From Bacteroidia bacterium (lineage in GTDB: Bacteria; Bacteroidota; Bacteroidia; Flavobacteriales; Flavobacteriaceae): 40,496 bases of DNA. Below the pieces are notes generated by a model, which saw only the letters and a list, made by a program, of their open reading frames with translations, made no database searches and was not told the DNA's origin. Both the position numbers and the translations under genes were made by a program. Location of the stretch: the NCBI GenBank assembly GCA_030428705.1, contig JAUIDI010000014.1, positions 1 through 40,496 of the forward strand. The letters run 5' to 3'. Positions 1 to 8,727 of this stretch are shown piece after piece (position 1 is the first letter of the stretch; each line of letters opens with the position of its first letter).

Positions 1-17
1 GTCTTTATATCCATATA

Positions 18-788
18 TCAATAGGGGATTTGAACCTGGGGGTATTCAACATGGTCGATAATGTCCTCTCGGTTGGAATCGATGTTTCTTGAAAAGAGGT
101 CTTTGCTTACTGAATAGGCATTGATTTGATCCTGGGGCAAATCATTGTTTATGATTTCGAAAACATCATCTTCGCCCAGATCATCCGATAGCCAGGCATC
201 GATTTGGTCTTTGGCCAACGGTACTACCTGACGGTGTTCACCATCACGGTTTTTCTTGTTGTGAATAATGGCATACTTTGAACCCTCTGAAGCTTCCTTC
301 GTCAAAATGGAAAAGGTTACATACTTGTCCGGGGTAATGCTATAAATGCCGGCCAAACTGATAATGGGTGAATCCTTTTGCTCAAAGTAATAAGGCACTT
401 TGAAGTTTTTGGGCTTCTCGCACGTATGGGGTTCATAGAATCCCGAAAGGGGTACAATGCAGCGTTTTGTCAAAGCACTATGCTTGTACATCCAGTGGTC
501 AAAAAGTTTTTCCGCCTGCGCGTTCAGTCCAGCTCCCCAGGGGATAGCCTTTTTGTAATAGGCCTCATGGTCGGCACCAGGTTTATTGAATGGGAGCAAA
601 CCCCACATCATAGGGGTCATATGGTCTTTGCGCTGTTGGGGGATTACCCAAAATTGTTGATGGCTGTACCCGTTGGCATGATGGTAAATGAGCTCGGCAT
701 TTTCTTCTTTTAGCTTATCCGAGCGTGTTACCCCGAAGTGTAATTCAAGTTGTTTGGCGGTACTGACGATTCTGGTATGGAAACACAT
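18..788 (-). CDS. SRAP-domain protein (YedK/HMCES family)
   Basis: This 256-residue protein belongs to the SRAP family, which covalently caps abasic sites in single-stranded DNA through its N-terminal cysteine. The reading starts Met-Cys-Phe-His, so Cys2 is in the required position after Met removal. The family motif SGFYEP near residue 116 supplies the conserved Glu, and IIHNKK near residue 175 probably carries the catalytic His. The start codon lies one base after the umuD stop, so it is the last gene of a umuC-umuD-SRAP operon. SRAP genes are commonly found beside lesion-bypass polymerase genes, which fits a damage-tolerance role. The family assignment is secure; the role on this plasmid is inferred. 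Confidence 0.92.
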   Translation of the reverse strand: MCFHTRIVSTAKQLELHFGVTRSDKLKEENAELIYHHANGYSHQQFWVIPQQRKDHMTPMMWGLLPFNKPGADHEAYYKKAIPWGAGLNAQAEKLFDHWMYKHSALTKRCIVPLSGFYEPHTCEKPKNFKVPYYFEQKDSPIISLAGIYSITPDKYVTFSILTKEASEGSKYAIIHNKKNRDGEHRQVVPLAKDQIDAWLSDDLGEDDVFEIINNDLPQDQINAYSVSKDLFSRNIDSNREDIIDHVEYPQVQIPY

Positions 789-789
789 G

Positions 790-1245
790 CTATTTCTTAT
801 GAACTCGTTTTACGATGTTGGTTACTACGCCCCAAATATTAAGGGTGATATCCCCGCTGATTTCAATGGGTTTGTATTTTGGGTTTTCGGGCATCAAGTA
901 AATTTTGTCCTCTTCCTTTTTGATGCGCTTTACCGTAAACTCCCCATCCACAAAACAGACGGCTATACTTCCATCGTATGCCTCGATGCTGCGGTCAATG
1001 ACCAAAAGGTCGCCATCGTCCATACCCGCCCCCTGCATGGAATCCCCGTTCACACGAGCGAAAAAGGTGGCATCGGGGTCATGGATAAGCTCCCTATCCA
1101 ACGAAATACGGTCCTCTTTGAAATCATCTGCGGGCGAGGGGAAACCGCATGAAACACCCCCATCGAAATAAGGTACTTCGATGGCCATGCCGTTACCAGG
1201 CATCAATATTTCAAGTTTCTGTTTCTTCTTTTGGGTAATGTGCAT
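790..1245 (-). CDS. umuD: UmuD-like S24 self-cleaving protein
   Basis: A 151-residue LexA/UmuD family protein. It has the Cys33-Gly34 autocleavage site followed by FPSPADD as in E. coli UmuD, the nucleophile Ser69 in GDSM, and the general base Lys106 in TVKR. UmuD is cleaved in response to RecA filaments, and the product partners UmuC to form the translesion polymerase. The first 11 codons overlap the end of umuC. A second Met at residue 15 (start 1203) lies 8 bases after the umuC stop and is an equally reasonable start. The order umuC then umuD is the reverse of the E. coli operon. Confidence 0.93.
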   Translation of the reverse strand: MHITQKKKQKLEILMPGNGMAIEVPYFDGGVSCGFPSPADDFKEDRISLDRELIHDPDATFFARVNGDSMQGAGMDDGDLLVIDRSIEAYDGSIAVCFVDGEFTVKRIKKEEDKIYLMPENPKYKPIEISGDITLNIWGVVTNIVKRVHKK

Positions 1246-2503
1246 TTACTGTAATAATATCATCAAACTTACTGGTATATCTAGGGGATAATTGGTTGCG
1301 GTTCATCTTCCATTCCCGTTTCAAATCTTGGCTACCCAATTTAACAACATTGAAACCGGAAAGCAAATTGATTCGGTCAATGGCTTTCATCAGGGGCAAA
1401 TGTCTTGGGTCCGAGTTTTGGAAAACGTTCAATTGCTTCGATGCCGATGGGGTGAGCGCCATGACCATAATGCCCGCTTTTTTATAGTGATATCCCTTTT
1501 TGAAAATCATTTTAAGACCCCTTACGGCGTGCTTGGTCAATTCCAGAGTGGAATTGGTCGGGTAGGGGAGTTTGATGCAAACGGAGCGACCATACTGTGG
1601 CAAATGCTCCTTAAATGGGTTTGTCCGAACGAACACCTGGACCAAATTACAATCGGAGCCTTGTCTTCTCAATTTTCGACCGCAAACGGATGCAAAGGTG
1701 GCAATGCGTTCGTGCAGTTCGGAAAACTCGGTATAATCCTTATGAAAAGAACGTGTACAAGCAATCCCTTTTTTGTTTTGAACTTCCTCCATTTGGATTG
1801 ATGGTTTTCCCATCAGGTCATGTTTGAGCCGTAGGCCCACGACGGTCATACTGTCCCTCACAAAATCATCGGGCAGTTCGATAAAGTCAAGTGCGGTACG
1901 AACGTTCTGCAATTGCAACATCTTTGCGTAACGGCTACCGATGCCCCAAACATCCCCAATTTTCAGCCACTTTAGGGCTTTTGTCCTCTTGGTGTCGGTG
2001 TCTATCAGATACACCCCGCCAGTTTTATCAGGGAACTTCTTTGAAATCCTATTGGCGACCTTGGCCAAGGCCTTGCTCGGGGCAATTCCTATCGATACTG
2101 GAATACCGGTCGCACGATGGACAAAGGTTTTGATTTCCCTGGCATAGTTCTCCAAATTGAAATGTTCAAAGCCACGGAACAAAAGAAATGCTTCATCGAT
2201 GCTATAAATTTCCACCTCCGGACAGTATCTGGAGAGTATGTTCATCACTCTGGAGCTCATGTCGCCATAGAGCGCATAGTTCGATGATTTCACGACTACA
2301 TTGTGCTTGGCAAAAAAGGATTTGTACTCAAAGTAGGGTGCGCCCATGGGAATGCCCAAGGCTTTGGCTTCGTTGCTCCTAGCGATACAACAGCCGTCAT
2401 TGTTTGAAAGCACCACCACGGGCCTACCGTTCAGGGAAGGGTCAAAGACCCGCTCTGAAGATGCGTAGAAATTGTTGCAATCGATAAGGAAGTAGTAGCT
2501 CAA
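1211..2503 (-). CDS. umuC: UmuC-like Y-family DNA polymerase V subunit
   Basis: This 430-residue Y-family polymerase has the metal-binding Asp8 in LIDCNNFYA, the steric and palm motifs up to SIDEAF (residues 101-106, catalytic Asp103 and Glu104), a helix-hairpin-helix region (KIGDVWGIG near 181) and a little-finger domain ending near residue 350, followed by a UmuC-type C-terminal tail. It performs error-prone translesion synthesis with cleaved UmuD. The only plausible start is TTG at 2503, because an in-frame stop lies upstream and no ATG intervenes; the rare start may limit expression. The first gene of the damage operon, it is directly preceded by a palindromic operator candidate. Confidence 0.94.
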   Translation of the reverse strand: MSYYFLIDCNNFYASSERVFDPSLNGRPVVVLSNNDGCCIARSNEAKALGIPMGAPYFEYKSFFAKHNVVVKSSNYALYGDMSSRVMNILSRYCPEVEIYSIDEAFLLFRGFEHFNLENYAREIKTFVHRATGIPVSIGIAPSKALAKVANRISKKFPDKTGGVYLIDTDTKRTKALKWLKIGDVWGIGSRYAKMLQLQNVRTALDFIELPDDFVRDSMTVVGLRLKHDLMGKPSIQMEEVQNKKGIACTRSFHKDYTEFSELHERIATFASVCGRKLRRQGSDCNLVQVFVRTNPFKEHLPQYGRSVCIKLPYPTNSTLELTKHAVRGLKMIFKKGYHYKKAGIMVMALTPSASKQLNVFQNSDPRHLPLMKAIDRINLLSGFNVVKLGSQDLKREWKMNRNQLSPRYTSKFDDIITVNAHYPKEETET

Positions 2504-2507
2504 TTTT

Positions 2508-2556
2508 GTCCAAACTTTGGACGTATAAAGCTAGGGTGAAATTGAATGCACAAAAA
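2508..2556 (-). promoter_or_regulatory. Promoter and palindromic operator of umuC-umuD-SRAP
   Basis: Reading on the minus strand, TTTTTG (2556-2551) is followed after 17 bases by TAGCTTTA (2533-2526), a fair match to the Bacteroidota -33/-7 pattern. Immediately downstream lies a perfect 15-bp inverted repeat, GTCCAAA-G-TTTGGAC (2522-2508), which would cover the transcription start and abut the TTG start codon. A repressor bound there would block transcription. Whether it is a LexA-type or UmuD-related site is not known from the sequence. Confidence 0.5.
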
Positions 2557-2574
2557 GACTTATCCTAAAAATAT

Positions 2575-3198
2575 TTAGAGCTCAAGGAAACAGAAAGGGT
2601 AGGGGTCGATTCTATCGTCGTTCTTCCAAACCTCAAAATGGATATGGTCCGCGGTGCTTTTTCCCGTACTGCCCACAAAACCGATAATTTCCCCTTTTTT
2701 TACGGTTTGGCCCTCTTTCACAATGAAAAGATACATATGGGCGTAACGGGTCTTAAAACCATAGTTGTGATCAATGACCACCTGGTTCCCGTAACCGGTT
2801 TTGGATTCCTTTGTGCTCTTTATGGTTCCTGAAGCAGCGGCATGGATTGGTGTTCCCGCTTTGGCAGAAATATCAAGGCCAAAATGGGGCTTTTTCTTCT
2901 TGTCGATAGGGTGAAAACGGTTTCCGAACTTGCTGGAGAAGCGTTTCAGTTTTTTCGGGTTCAAAGGGTTGATGGACGGTACGAACTTAAATTTTGAGCT
3001 GAACTTTTGCATATCGCTCCCCAAAATCTCAACCAGTTTTTTTACATCCTCTGCAGAGGCAGATTTATGTAAAAAAATATCGACGGTTTCGGAAAGTTTC
3101 TTTGATGAGCTGGTCTGTGCATAAAGGTCGTTCCCAAGGGGAGAAAAGGTCAAAAAAGTCAAGCACGAAAAAAGTACCAGAACTGATGTCTTCGGCAT
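2575..3198 (-). CDS. Secreted M23 family metallopeptidase (LytM-type)
   Basis: The protein has a signal peptide (MPKTSVLVLF then a hydrophobic stretch ending ...DLYAQ) when started at 3198, giving 207 residues; an upstream in-frame Met at 3258 would add a non-signal extension and is unlikely. The C-terminal half is a lysostaphin-type peptidase with the zinc motif HFGLD and the second motif HIHFE, plus YAHM between them. Such enzymes cleave peptide cross-links in peptidoglycan. Lying just beyond the tra block, it may open the wall locally for the transfer machine, but housekeeping or lytic roles are equally possible. It is transcribed divergently from the small lipoprotein at 3304. Confidence 0.85.
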   Translation of the reverse strand: MPKTSVLVLFSCLTFLTFSPLGNDLYAQTSSSKKLSETVDIFLHKSASAEDVKKLVEILGSDMQKFSSKFKFVPSINPLNPKKLKRFSSKFGNRFHPIDKKKKPHFGLDISAKAGTPIHAAASGTIKSTKESKTGYGNQVVIDHNYGFKTRYAHMYLFIVKEGQTVKKGEIIGFVGSTGKSTADHIHFEVWKNDDRIDPYPFCFLEL

Positions 3199-3303
3199 CC
3201 TTATTGTAGGGATTATCGTATGTAAATAGAGTAGGGGTAAGGGATGCGGGATTTTCATAGGGGCATTTTTGTATCTTTAACTACCGAACACAAATCTTAC
3301 GTT

Positions 3304-3783
3304 ATGAGAAAATACTTACTGACATTTGGAATGCTTGCCCTCCTATTATCTTGTGATAATGATGATGACAACATAAGCATTGACAATAGAGAAGAAGCCC
3401 TTTTTGGCCAATGGGAATATGAGGCCATCAGGTCCAATACGGCTGTGGACATCAACGGTGATGGAACGGTAAATGTTGATTTGTTCAATACCAACGAAAT
3501 CCGCCAATGCCTAAAAGACAATCTTACCTTTTTTGCTGATCGTGGGGAAGGTGAAAAAGATGCGTATTCTATCAACGAAAATGGTTTAAGTTGTGGCGAA
3601 GTGGACGCTTTTAGCACTGTGGAATCTGATAGATATGAGCTCATCAATAATGAAATCCTTCGCTTTGATAATAGGAACGATATGACCATTATCGAGTTTT
3701 CACAAAACCGTCTCGTGGTTGAGCAGGATGATTTTTTGGACGACCAAGATGTTGTCATAACCTATACGTTTAAAAGGAGTTAA
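3304..3783 (+). CDS. Small lipocalin-like or hypothetical lipoprotein
   Basis: The product is a 159-residue lipoprotein when started at ATG 3304. The N-terminus MRKYLLTFGMLALLLSC is a type II signal peptide with the lipid cysteine at residue 17. The following DNDDDN is an acidic stretch of the kind that serves as a lipoprotein export signal to the cell surface in Bacteroidota. The remainder (LFGQWEYEAI, repeated short beta segments, two further Cys) resembles the many lipocalin-like lipoproteins of flavobacteria, but I do not recognise a specific family. An upstream in-frame ATG at 3244 would bury the signal peptide and is rejected. It converges with the transfer block across a shared terminator. 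Confidence 0.72.
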   Translation: MRKYLLTFGMLALLLSCDNDDDNISIDNREEALFGQWEYEAIRSNTAVDINGDGTVNVDLFNTNEIRQCLKDNLTFFADRGEGEKDAYSINENGLSCGEVDAFSTVESDRYELINNEILRFDNRNDMTIIEFSQNRLVVEQDDFLDDQDVVITYTFKRS

Positions 3784-3785
3784 AA

Positions 3786-3804
3786 AGGGGGCGCTTGGCC
3801 CCCT
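3786..3804. terminator. Bidirectional terminator between the lipoprotein and tra block
   Basis: A perfect 7-bp stem AGGGGGC / GCCCCCT with a 5-base loop sits between two convergent genes. The A-run on its left gives a T-run for the leftward transcript only on the minus strand side (CTTTTTA), so it best serves the tra operon; the rightward transcript gets a weaker T-rich tail. Confidence 0.65.
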
Positions 3805-3809
3805 ATTGT

Positions 3810-6800
3810 TTATACTCTTACAACTGTTCCTGAAGTCCAATCGCTCCACTGGCCGTTGCTATCCCTAACACGTACCTCGTAGTCTTGATCTAAATATTTC
3901 AATCTGCTCTCTCTTGGTTCTTCCTCCATTAAGAAATATCTATCAACACCGGTTCCCTGGGCGTTGTTGTAGTTGAACACTTCATTGTCCCATCTATTGG
4001 TACTACGGTTAAAGATGCGAATTTCTACCTGTTCCAATGTTGCCCCGTTATAGGCTTCGGAGCAATTCGCGGCGAAACACGTATAAATCCTCACTTGGTA
4101 GTCGCAACCGTTCAGGCCACCACAACTCACATTGTGTTTTTCCCCTTTGGCCGTTACTTTGGGTCGCTTGAACATTTCAATGGATTCGCTAGTGGTCTGG
4201 GATTGTCCAGTCGAATTTTCCACACGGATATTAATGTTGAAGCTCTCATCGGTCTCGGGGGTAAATTGCATCGGTGCGCTGCCGTAATCAATCGGTATGA
4301 TTTCCCCTTCCCTGTATGTAACTCCCTTGTACTGGATGGTTCCAACACTGGCTCCCGAAAAGGTGAACACCATTGTATAGGTTACTGATGGGTCGTGTCC
4401 GTTTGGAGCATTGGTAAGGGCTGTCAAATCAAAAGGAATGTTGATATACTTGTCCTGTGCTGACTGGCTGATGTTTAGGGTAAACGGTTCCTCGTAAATA
4501 TCAAAATCGATATTGAAGCTGGCCGTTTTGGTAACATCCGAAGACGACCGTACCGTAAAGGTTACGTTATGGTTCCCTTCCGAAATTCCCGTATAGGTTC
4601 CCGAAAATGCCCCAACTGGAACGGCAAACGTTTCCCCTGCTGAGTAGGTTTGCCCATCAAACTCGAAGCTACCGTTATTGCTCCCTGAAGAAAAGTACAT
4701 TTCGTAGGTGTCGCCCCCGATTCCGATTTCAGAAATGTTGAAATTGGCAGGTATTACTTCGTTGGTAAAAGCTGACGATTCCGAAGCTGAAGCCGTAAAG
4801 TTGTAATCCTTGGCATTGACGGTTATCGAAATGGTAACTTGTTTCTCCAGACCTGTATCGTTTTGGGCGGTGAACGTTATGCTGATGGAACCGTCATCGG
4901 TTCCCTCCAAGCTCCAGTTAAAGTTTCCTTTCGGTACGTTATAGATATTACCAGGGCTTACTTCGGTTCCGCTGGCATCTTTTATGATGGCGTTCCCGTT
5001 CATGGTAAACCGCATTCGGTAATTGCTGGATCCTACACTCTCGGTAATATTGAAATTGAGTGCGGTCGTTTCGCCTACGGAAATTTCCGTTTTTTGCGCT
5101 CCCCCTGTAAATGAAAAATCGACCTGATCGTAATTGATGGTAGTGTTGGCGGTTCGGGTAACATCGGAACCTGATTCAACACTCAATACGATATTGTGCT
5201 GGCCAGGCTCTTCCCCTGTATAGGTAATATTGGAATTGCCGGCACTCAATGGGAAGGTTTCCCCTGGTCCATAATCCACACCGTTAACGGTCATTTTTCC
5301 GTTTTTGCTCGAAGAGTAGAACGCTTGATAGGTGTCATTTGCTCCGTCCGGAACTTCATCGATATTGACGATGATGTTTACCGGAATGTTTGAAAACTCC
5401 GTGGGTTTTGATGGGGTCATGGTAACGGTAAAATCGTTGTTGCCAACGACCACCGTAACCTTTTCTTCCAATATCTGGCCATTGCTATCCCTTAACAAAA
5501 AGGTAATTTCATAGGTTCCTGCTTGGTCGCCGATAAAGTCATACGAAAAGCTCCCTGGGTTGACGGTAAAATACTGGCTTGGTGTAATAGCGGAATTACC
5601 ATTATACAATTGGGCGGGTCCACCGGTAATAAAGTAATTCAACTCATAGGAAACTCCGTCAAAATCGCCTTTCTCGATTAGGCTCAATGAAATGGTTCCA
5701 CGCTGGCCAACCAGCACTTCGCTATCGTTGGCTGATGCGGTAAAATCCAGTTCCAATTGGCGGGCGGTCAAGTCAATTTCCACGGGGCCCACTTCCTGGC
5801 CGAAATTGTCCGTCACCATAAAACTGATTTTATGCGCTCCCAAGGTTTCGGGGGTGTAGAACAATGAGAAGTTTCCAAGGTCCACCGCATAATCGGTATT
5901 ATTTTGGATGGTATTTCCGTTAACCCCTGTTACTCGCCCGTTACCCTCGGTTACGTTGAAGGTTAGGAAATAATCAATGTTAGAGGTGTTGCCATTGGAT
6001 TTGATGTTGAAATTCAATTGGGTTCGCTGGTTCACGAATACCTGGTTGCTTTCAGAATTGCCCGAAAAGGTAAAAGGAATATTGGCAACCTCGATTTCGA
6101 CACTATCCCGCTTTATCTGACCATTTGAATCCCTTACATCAAAGTAAATCTTACGTTGGCCAAGCTCGTCATCCTGAAAGGTGAAATTGTAATTGCCCGG
6201 ATTGATATTTCTAAAAGTGCCTGGATCCATCACGCCACCATTTTGATCGCGGACGGTTCCCGCTCCCTGGCTATCTGAAGAAAAGGCGTGGCTTATCTCG
6301 TAGGTAACATCGGAATCCTCGTCTTGTGTCTGAAGGTCAATGTTGACAGCAAGGTTTGTGTTCAGTTCTACCTGTGATGACGAAGCTGTTGACCTAAAGG
6401 TAAAATTCAGGTTGCCTACGGTCAATAATAGTTCGTTGGTGATTTTTGCACCGTCCGGAGCGGTTGCTGTCATCGTCAATTTGTGTTCCCCCAAGGTTTC
6501 GGGTTGATACCCAAATTCGCTGACCCCTTTTGGTAACCTGAAGGGTTCCCCAGCTTCATAGGCAGTATCGCCCAAATACAATTTGCCCGTGCCGTCTTCC
6601 AGTTGGTAGGTTACTTCAAATTCCTCGGCACTTTCATTATCTGGATTGCCCGTGTCCTTATCCCGTAACAAAGTAACGTTTACGGGGTTGGGGGTGTTTA
6701 TGATAAATTCCTCTGTGCCCTTATTCAAAAGGAAACTGAAGCTGGCATATTTTGTATCATAGAATAGCTCCAGTTCTTTTTCTAGGCTGTTGGAATCCCA

Positions 6801-7166
6801 TGCACGTAGTTTCACTTTGTGCATACCGGTATCGATGGCCATGTAGTTAAAGGAAAAATCGAAGTCTTGCACGAAAATGGTATCGGTTTCCCTAATGGTA
6901 TCGTTCTCGGGGGTCACATAATAACCCTTTCCGTTTTCTATGCTGTATTGCATAAAGTATTCAACGGAAGTAACGACCTTTTCAGGCTTTAGGGAAAAAT
7001 CCGTTTTGGATGCCTCAAAAACAAAGCCTTCCTCTTCGTTGTCTGCGGTAAATGTAAAATCAAAGGAATCTTGGACGATACGGTCAAAGTCCTTACTACA
7101 AGCTAGGATTAGAATAACGCATAGTACGCTTGAAAACACTATGCGTAGTGGGGTGATGGTTTTCAT
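3810..7166 (-). CDS. Giant tandem-repeat lipoprotein with TraQ-like domains
   Basis: This 1118-residue lipoprotein has a type II signal peptide with the lipid cysteine at residue 23 (ILACSKDF); the acidic residues after Cys suggest surface export. The body consists of nine tandem beta-rich units of about 105 residues. Each has an aromatic start (FTF, FSF), a GxG turn in the middle, a glycine-rich loop, then a strand like GxHKIxF and a DSNGQ-type turn. The unit resembles the single-domain conjugation protein TraQ (DUF3872), which also sits at the end of Bacteroidota tra operons. A unique C-terminal domain (about the last 110 residues) holds four cysteines. It is the last gene of the tra operon. 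An adhesin or mating-contact role is inferred from position, surface signal and repeats; the TraQ relationship is a pattern judgement. Confidence 0.8.
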   Translation of the reverse strand: MKTITPLRIVFSSVLCVILILACSKDFDRIVQDSFDFTFTADNEEEGFVFEASKTDFSLKPEKVVTSVEYFMQYSIENGKGYYVTPENDTIRETDTIFVQDFDFSFNYMAIDTGMHKVKLRAWDSNSLEKELELFYDTKYASFSFLLNKGTEEFIINTPNPVNVTLLRDKDTGNPDNESAEEFEVTYQLEDGTGKLYLGDTAYEAGEPFRLPKGVSEFGYQPETLGEHKLTMTATAPDGAKITNELLLTVGNLNFTFRSTASSSQVELNTNLAVNIDLQTQDEDSDVTYEISHAFSSDSQGAGTVRDQNGGVMDPGTFRNINPGNYNFTFQDDELGQRKIYFDVRDSNGQIKRDSVEIEVANIPFTFSGNSESNQVFVNQRTQLNFNIKSNGNTSNIDYFLTFNVTEGNGRVTGVNGNTIQNNTDYAVDLGNFSLFYTPETLGAHKISFMVTDNFGQEVGPVEIDLTARQLELDFTASANDSEVLVGQRGTISLSLIEKGDFDGVSYELNYFITGGPAQLYNGNSAITPSQYFTVNPGSFSYDFIGDQAGTYEITFLLRDSNGQILEEKVTVVVGNNDFTVTMTPSKPTEFSNIPVNIIVNIDEVPDGANDTYQAFYSSSKNGKMTVNGVDYGPGETFPLSAGNSNITYTGEEPGQHNIVLSVESGSDVTRTANTTINYDQVDFSFTGGAQKTEISVGETTALNFNITESVGSSNYRMRFTMNGNAIIKDASGTEVSPGNIYNVPKGNFNWSLEGTDDGSISITFTAQNDTGLEKQVTISITVNAKDYNFTASASESSAFTNEVIPANFNISEIGIGGDTYEMYFSSGSNNGSFEFDGQTYSAGETFAVPVGAFSGTYTGISEGNHNVTFTVRSSSDVTKTASFNIDFDIYEEPFTLNISQSAQDKYINIPFDLTALTNAPNGHDPSVTYTMVFTFSGASVGTIQYKGVTYREGEIIPIDYGSAPMQFTPETDESFNINIRVENSTGQSQTTSESIEMFKRPKVTAKGEKHNVSCGGLNGCDYQVRIYTCFAANCSEAYNGATLEQVEIRIFNRSTNRWDNEVFNYNNAQGTGVDRYFLMEEEPRESRLKYLDQDYEVRVRDSNGQWSDWTSGTVVRV

Positions 7167-7184
7167 AACAGTGTTCTTTAGTTC

Positions 7185-7736
7185 TTAAAATAAAAAGTAG
7201 CGTATTCCTACGCCTGCGTAGGGATAAAAATTCCCTACATCCGAGTTCACATGGTAATATTCATTTGCTTTTATCAATAGTGAAAAATCGTCTCCCAATG
7301 CAAATTCCGCCTCTGCGCCTATCCAGGCACCGTAAATAAATTGGCTTCTTCCATCGATAATGGCCCCGTTGGGCAGTTCATTGCTTCCGTTGTTGATGAC
7401 CTCGTAACCGAACAGCCCTCCCCCTCCAGCGTGGACGCTAAAGGTTTTTATTCGGGAAATATACAACCGGTACATTAGCCCTGGCTGTATGGTGAACACG
7501 TTATAGGGAATGTCTTGTGTTCCCCTATCCTCGGCAAAAGCGGCCAAAACGCTTATCTGGAAATATTTGAATCGGTTGGGGTGGAAATTGAAGGTCCCCA
7601 TAGCGGCGAACCCATCTTCCACATATCCACCGCTAACACCTACCGAAGAGGCTAGGTTGCCCCTACGTTGGGCAAATATCGAAGCGGTGCACAAAAGGCA
7701 CATAATTAGTATAATTGGTGGGGCTTTTCTTTTCAT
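7185..7736 (-). CDS. traO: Conjugal transfer protein TraO (outer-membrane barrel)
   Basis: The gene encodes 183 residues with a cleavable signal peptide ending SIFAQ. The mature part has alternating hydrophobic and polar strands and ends in the aromatic GIRYFLF, the typical terminal strand of an outer-membrane beta barrel. Length, the GAEAEF...FSLLIKANEYY pattern and position directly after traN match the TraO family of Bacteroidota conjugative elements. TraO is thought to be part of the outer-membrane portion of the transfer channel. It is followed 18 bases later by the giant lipoprotein. Confidence 0.82.
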   Translation of the reverse strand: MKRKAPPIILIMCLLCTASIFAQRRGNLASSVGVSGGYVEDGFAAMGTFNFHPNRFKYFQISVLAAFAEDRGTQDIPYNVFTIQPGLMYRLYISRIKTFSVHAGGGGLFGYEVINNGSNELPNGAIIDGRSQFIYGAWIGAEAEFALGDDFSLLIKANEYYHVNSDVGNFYPYAGVGIRYFLF

Positions 7737-7740
7737 ATAC

Positions 7741-8727
7741 TTAGAATCTTTTGGGGTTGTTCAATAAACCGTGATCGATCTCTAGGGATAAATCCCTGTT
7801 CCCGTTGCTCTCGTCCAAATCAACCACTAGGACTTTGTTGCGATCAAGTGTCATTTTCTTTAGGACCACTACAAAATGATTTTCGGTGTTCCCTTCGACC
7901 CTCTTGGGGATTTTGTATTTCAAAAGCACTTCATCATCGGTGAGCTCGGTCTTTTGGTTACTACTGCTACCCTTATAGGCCGTTGCCGTGCTGAACTTTA
8001 CAAAATTGATGTCCAGATCCACTCCTTCCTTGTTCTCCAGCCTAAATTGCAGATACAATTCATTTTGGTTGTAATACACCCCTTTCAACCATAGGAAAAT
8101 ATCATCGTTTCTTGCAAAAAATCGTGGTATTCTGGCTTTATCGAATTGCATATAATAACACCGTAACCTGTAATATTCTTTAGGGTCGGATTTATAAAGT
8201 TCTGCCGTGGGTTGTGCGGTTTCCTCGCCCTGTTCCGGCTCTGATTCCGTTTCTTCCACAACAACGGTTTTGGTTGCGACCGGTTCTGTGGCCACTGGCC
8301 CATCAGCTTCATCATAATTGCCGTTCGTGCCTGCCTGTTGGTAGCCCTTATCGATGGTTTTCCCTAAGATGTTGGTAACGGCCTGGTCGGGAGATATGTA
8401 CCAGGTAGGCTTCTTTGGTTTTGCCGATAGTTCCAAGGTAAATTCATAGGAATTTCCATTATCGGTTATGGCCGTTAAGCTGGTATAATCCCGTTTGTCG
8501 GTTGCCCTTTCGTTGTAGTAGAGCTTCAGAATGCGCTGGGCGAATGAGCTTCCTTCATCACGTTTGAAATCCATGAAGAATTTAAGCTCGTCCCCAATAA
8601 AGGCATCGGATATATTGTCGGGAAAGACCACAACGACCTTATCGTTTTTGGACACTTGAATGGTATCGTTTTGGGAAAATCCCACAAACGAAACGAAGCA
8701 AATAAATAGTGGGGTTAATCTTTTCAT
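7741..8727 (-). CDS. traN: Conjugal transfer protein TraN (DUF4138)
   Basis: This 328-residue protein has a signal peptide (cleavage near SFVGFSQ). The N-terminal third resembles the TraN/DUF4138 fold (VVVFPDNISDAFIGD), the middle (about 125-165) is a Glu/Thr-rich low-complexity linker, and the C-terminal third has the DUF4138 block with LKGVYYNQNELYLQFRLEN. TraN is placed by synteny at the VirB9-like position of the Bacteroidota type IV secretion system. Its start overlaps the traM stop by 4 bases, and it ends 5 bases before traO, so it is tightly coupled. Confidence 0.87.
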   Translation of the reverse strand: MKRLTPLFICFVSFVGFSQNDTIQVSKNDKVVVVFPDNISDAFIGDELKFFMDFKRDEGSSFAQRILKLYYNERATDKRDYTSLTAITDNGNSYEFTLELSAKPKKPTWYISPDQAVTNILGKTIDKGYQQAGTNGNYDEADGPVATEPVATKTVVVEETESEPEQGEETAQPTAELYKSDPKEYYRLRCYYMQFDKARIPRFFARNDDIFLWLKGVYYNQNELYLQFRLENKEGVDLDINFVKFSTATAYKGSSSNQKTELTDDEVLLKYKIPKRVEGNTENHFVVVLKKMTLDRNKVLVVDLDESNGNRDLSLEIDHGLLNNPKRF

